This document shows positions 62,158 to 64,000 of a stretch of 64,000 nucleotides of DNA, piece by piece (position 1 is the first letter of the stretch; each line of letters starts with the position of its first letter). The notes under the pieces were generated by a model, which was not told the origin of the DNA, did no database searches, and saw only the letters and a list, made by a program, of their open reading frames with translations. A program made the position numbers and the translations under genes. Origin of the DNA: Anaerolineae bacterium (GTDB taxonomy: Bacteria > Chloroflexota > Anaerolineae > Aggregatilineales > Phototrophicaceae); NCBI GenBank assembly GCA_022843745.1, contig JALHNB010000023.1, positions 52,851-116,850 of the forward strand. The letters are read 5' to 3'.

Positions 62158-62185
62158 TCAGCAATCAGCTGTCAGCAGTTAGCCA
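62158..62185. repeat. TCAGCNN heptamer array, copy 3
   Basis: Four units: TCAGCAA TCAGCTG, then TCAGCAG TTAGCCA. It begins 27 nt upstream of the start of the isomerase gene (62131). Confidence 0.8.
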
Positions 62186-62221
62186 AATGGGTTTTGAAAT
62201 ATCCTCAAAATTTTCGACGAT

Positions 62222-63055
62222 TTAAATCTCTTTCAGTTGTAGATTATACGTTTGTATCGCTGTGTTCGCGTAAATATCAGCCTGTTCATCGGGACTGAGA
62301 GCGCTCACAGCCTTTTTCAGCAAATTTACGGTATCTGCGTAAGTGCCACCCAGTTGGCACACCGGCCAATCGCTGCCATACATCAATCGTTTCGCGCCGA
62401 ATAGTTCCAGCGCTGCATCGACATAAGCGCGCAGGGTGTCGATTCTCAGAGGCTGCTGCTCAGATGAGGTGAGATAACCCGAAATTTTTGTCACAGTGTT
62501 GGGGAGTGCTGCAATCCGGCGGATGGCTTCTTTCCAGGCTATGTGGCCGCCCGGTGTAATCCGCGCACCACCGAAGTGGTCGAGAATAAACGTCACATTC
62601 GGATTCATGGCAATCAAGGTTTGGAGATGTGGCAGCATACCCGCACCGACCAGCAGATCGCAGGTCAGATGATGGGCGGCAAGTGTGTTTAAGCCCGTCG
62701 TCAGCAGTCGCCAATCCGCTTCGGGGTCGAAACAATTGATGCGAACGCCTTTGAGATCGTGAAGGCATTCGGGGTCAATCTCCGAGATGATGCTTTCAAC
62801 ATCCCCCATCAGGTCAATCCAACCTACAACGCCCGCGATATGCGGATATTCCGCTGCGAGTTCGAGCATCCAATGAAGTTCGCCGGGGGAACTTGCACCC
62901 GCTTCAACGACCACGCCATAGTTCACATCGGCAGCCCGCATGAGAGGCAAGGCATCAGCAGGCAAAAAATGATAAGCCAGCTTTGTACCCTGATCTATCC
63001 AACTGTATTTAAAACGATTTAACTGCCAATAGTGTTGATGTGTATCAATAATCAT
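62222..63055 (-). CDS. Amidohydrolase-family lactonase, L-fuconolactonase-like
   Basis: 277 residues from the ATG at 63055 (MIIDTHQHYWQLNRF), where the metal-binding HxH motif (H6, H8) begins; the frame to 63079 is rejected because it adds nothing the family shares. Other family segments: GVRINCFDPEADW near 112-124, FILDHFGGARITPGG near 157-171, and YGSDWPVCQLGG near 225-236 with the metal/catalytic Asp. Relatives hydrolyse sugar lactones or pyrone-type compounds. Next to a galactonate-dehydratase-like gene, a sugar-lactone substrate is the best guess (inference). Confidence 0.87.
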   Translation of the reverse strand: MIIDTHQHYWQLNRFKYSWIDQGTKLAYHFLPADALPLMRAADVNYGVVVEAGASSPGELHWMLELAAEYPHIAGVVGWIDLMGDVESIISEIDPECLHDLKGVRINCFDPEADWRLLTTGLNTLAAHHLTCDLLVGAGMLPHLQTLIAMNPNVTFILDHFGGARITPGGHIAWKEAIRRIAALPNTVTKISGYLTSSEQQPLRIDTLRAYVDAALELFGAKRLMYGSDWPVCQLGGTYADTVNLLKKAVSALSPDEQADIYANTAIQTYNLQLKEI

Positions 63056-63123
63056 GGGCAACCTGTATGACGAACCCATGTCCTATAATAACGCCGAGAA
63101 CGATGATTTGCGACACCCGTTTA

Positions 63124-64000
63124 TTACCAATCGGCTACAGAGCCATCTTTGTGTCGGAGATGGGGTGTATCCCACGACCCATCATAAATTTTGTCGGCAA
63201 TGGCTTCGTCATCAAGTTCGATGCCCAGGCCGGGCTTGGTCGGCAGCGGAATGTGACCATCAACAATTTTGAACGGCTCTTTGAGATAGCCCTCGCCTGT
63301 CGTGACATGCTCCTGCACGAGGAAATTGGGGATACAGGCATCTAACTGCAAACAGGCTGCCAGCGCGATGGGGCCAAGCGGACAGTGGGGCGCGACTGCT
63401 GCGTAATAACATTCAGCCATCGCCGCGATTTTCTTGCATTCTAAAATGCCGCCCGCGTGTGAAATATCCGGCTGCATGATGACTGCCGCTTGTTTTTCCA
63501 GCACTTCGCGGAAGCCCCATTTGGTGAAGAGGCGTTCGCCAGTCGCGATAGGGATTGACGTGCTGCGGGCAACTGTGACCATTGTATCGACGTTTTCCGG
63601 CAGGACGGGTTCTTCGATAAAAAACGGGTAATAGGGTTCAAGGGCTTTAGCGAGACGTACCGCCATCGCTGGACTGACGCGACCATGAAAATCAATGCCA
63701 ATATCGACATTTTTGCCAACCGCTTCCCGCAGTCCGGCGAAGTGCGCGACATTTTCCTCGACCAGCGCCATTGTATCGACGATGTTGATCTGACTCAGCA
63801 CACCGACCTTGAGCGCTGTAAAACCTGCATTCACGCTGACCTGTGCGCTGGAAATATAATCGCCAAAAGTTTCGCCGCCGACCCATCCATAGACGCGGAT
63901 TTTGTCGCGGGTCGCGCCGCCGAGCAGGTTATAAACAGGCTGACCGAGCCATTTCCCGGTGATGTCCCACAAGGCTTGCTCGATGCCGGAGAGAGCGCTG
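63124..64000 (-). CDS. Enolase-superfamily sugar-acid dehydratase, D-galactonate-dehydratase-like (N-terminus beyond right edge)
   Basis: The frame is open to the last base, with residues continuing upstream of ALSGIEQALWDITGKWLGQP, so the N-terminus lies outside the window. About 291 residues are visible. Barrel features: VDIGIDFHGRVSPAMA with the metal Asp and D-x-H motif, FFIEEPVLPENVD with the metal Glu, GERLFTKWGF with the third metal-ligand Glu, VIMQPDISHAGGI, and APHCPLGPIALAACLQLDACI with the catalytic His. The pattern and the end TPHLRHKDGSVADW match D-galactonate dehydratases (DgoD) closely, although related gluconate or mannonate dehydratases are possible. It lies 69 nt upstream of the lactonase gene, so both act in the same sugar-acid pathway (inference). 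Confidence 0.88.
   Translation of the reverse strand, partial: SALSGIEQALWDITGKWLGQPVYNLLGGATRDKIRVYGWVGGETFGDYISSAQVSVNAGFTALKVGVLSQINIVDTMALVEENVAHFAGLREAVGKNVDIGIDFHGRVSPAMAVRLAKALEPYYPFFIEEPVLPENVDTMVTVARSTSIPIATGERLFTKWGFREVLEKQAAVIMQPDISHAGGILECKKIAAMAECYYAAVAPHCPLGPIALAACLQLDACIPNFLVQEHVTTGEGYLKEPFKIVDGHIPLPTKPGLGIELDDEAIADKIYDGSWDTPHLRHKDGSVADW

Noticed and set aside
57241..62185. CRISPR array
   Set aside because: The heptamer units are direct 7-mers without spacers and occur as separate arrays of four; no cas genes are present.

Overview
The window looks like a chromosomal segment of a heterotrophic bacterium, most probably Chloroflexota (Anaerolineae-like). This is inferred from the style of the gene content: many solute-binding-protein/ABC-permease operons, Yip1 and CARDB proteins next to MacB-type ABC modules, M81 peptidase, phytanoyl-CoA dioxygenases, a fused xanthine-dehydrogenase chain, and moderate GC with AT-rich intergenic gaps. 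No rRNA, tRNA, transposase, phage or CRISPR feature was found, so the taxonomic placement is not proven.

Layout. 1-11.9 kb: a divergent locus with two very large secreted proteins, each carrying two solute-binding domains, and an FtsX-type permease on the minus strand, facing a plus-strand operon of a Yip1-like membrane protein, a MacB/LolD-type ATPase, a secreted CARDB-repeat protein and a MacB-type permease. 12-13.4 kb: secreted subtilisin-like protease. 13.8-23.3 kb: a xanthine dehydrogenase-type molybdoenzyme operon divergent from a complete BMP/nucleoside-type ABC importer, together suggesting purine or nucleoside uptake and oxidation. 23.3-34.9 kb: two divergent peptide/nickel-type ABC importers, only one with its own ATPases. 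35.1-38.7 kb: three tandem MFS paralogues. 38.8-42.5 kb: ATP-grasp protein, CutC, M81 peptidase, HIT protein. 42.5-50.4 kb: sugar ABC importer (binding protein plus two permeases), an unfamiliar glycosidase-like protein and a GH2 enzyme. 50.4-56 kb: secreted unknown, two phytanoyl-CoA dioxygenase-like proteins, a J-domain protein, glutamate formimidoyltransferase, a small membrane protein. 56-64 kb: a minus-strand sugar/sugar-acid cluster (class V aminotransferase, epimerase, two Gfo/Idh dehydrogenases, SGNH hydrolase, TIM-barrel isomerase, lactonase-like amidohydrolase, galactonate-dehydratase-like enolase).

Small repeats are the most distinctive non-coding signal. Ten intergenic palindromes of one family (core GGGGCG...CGCCCC or variants) lie just 3' of genes, and all six genes for ABC-type solute-binding proteins that have a downstream partner are followed by one. 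Three TCAGCNN heptamer arrays sit 26-30 nt upstream of three start codons in the 56-62 kb cluster. Three copies of an ACACAGAG-type repeat sit upstream of genes in 40-50 kb. Two short tandem duplications affect a gene start (35.05 kb) and a gene end (60.25 kb).

The best candidates for something undescribed are the double-binding-domain/FtsX/CARDB locus, the OppC-type permease with a binding-protein-like lobe inserted in its first periplasmic loop, and the systematic palindrome placement after binding-protein genes. All functions are assigned from sequence motifs read by eye; no database search was possible.
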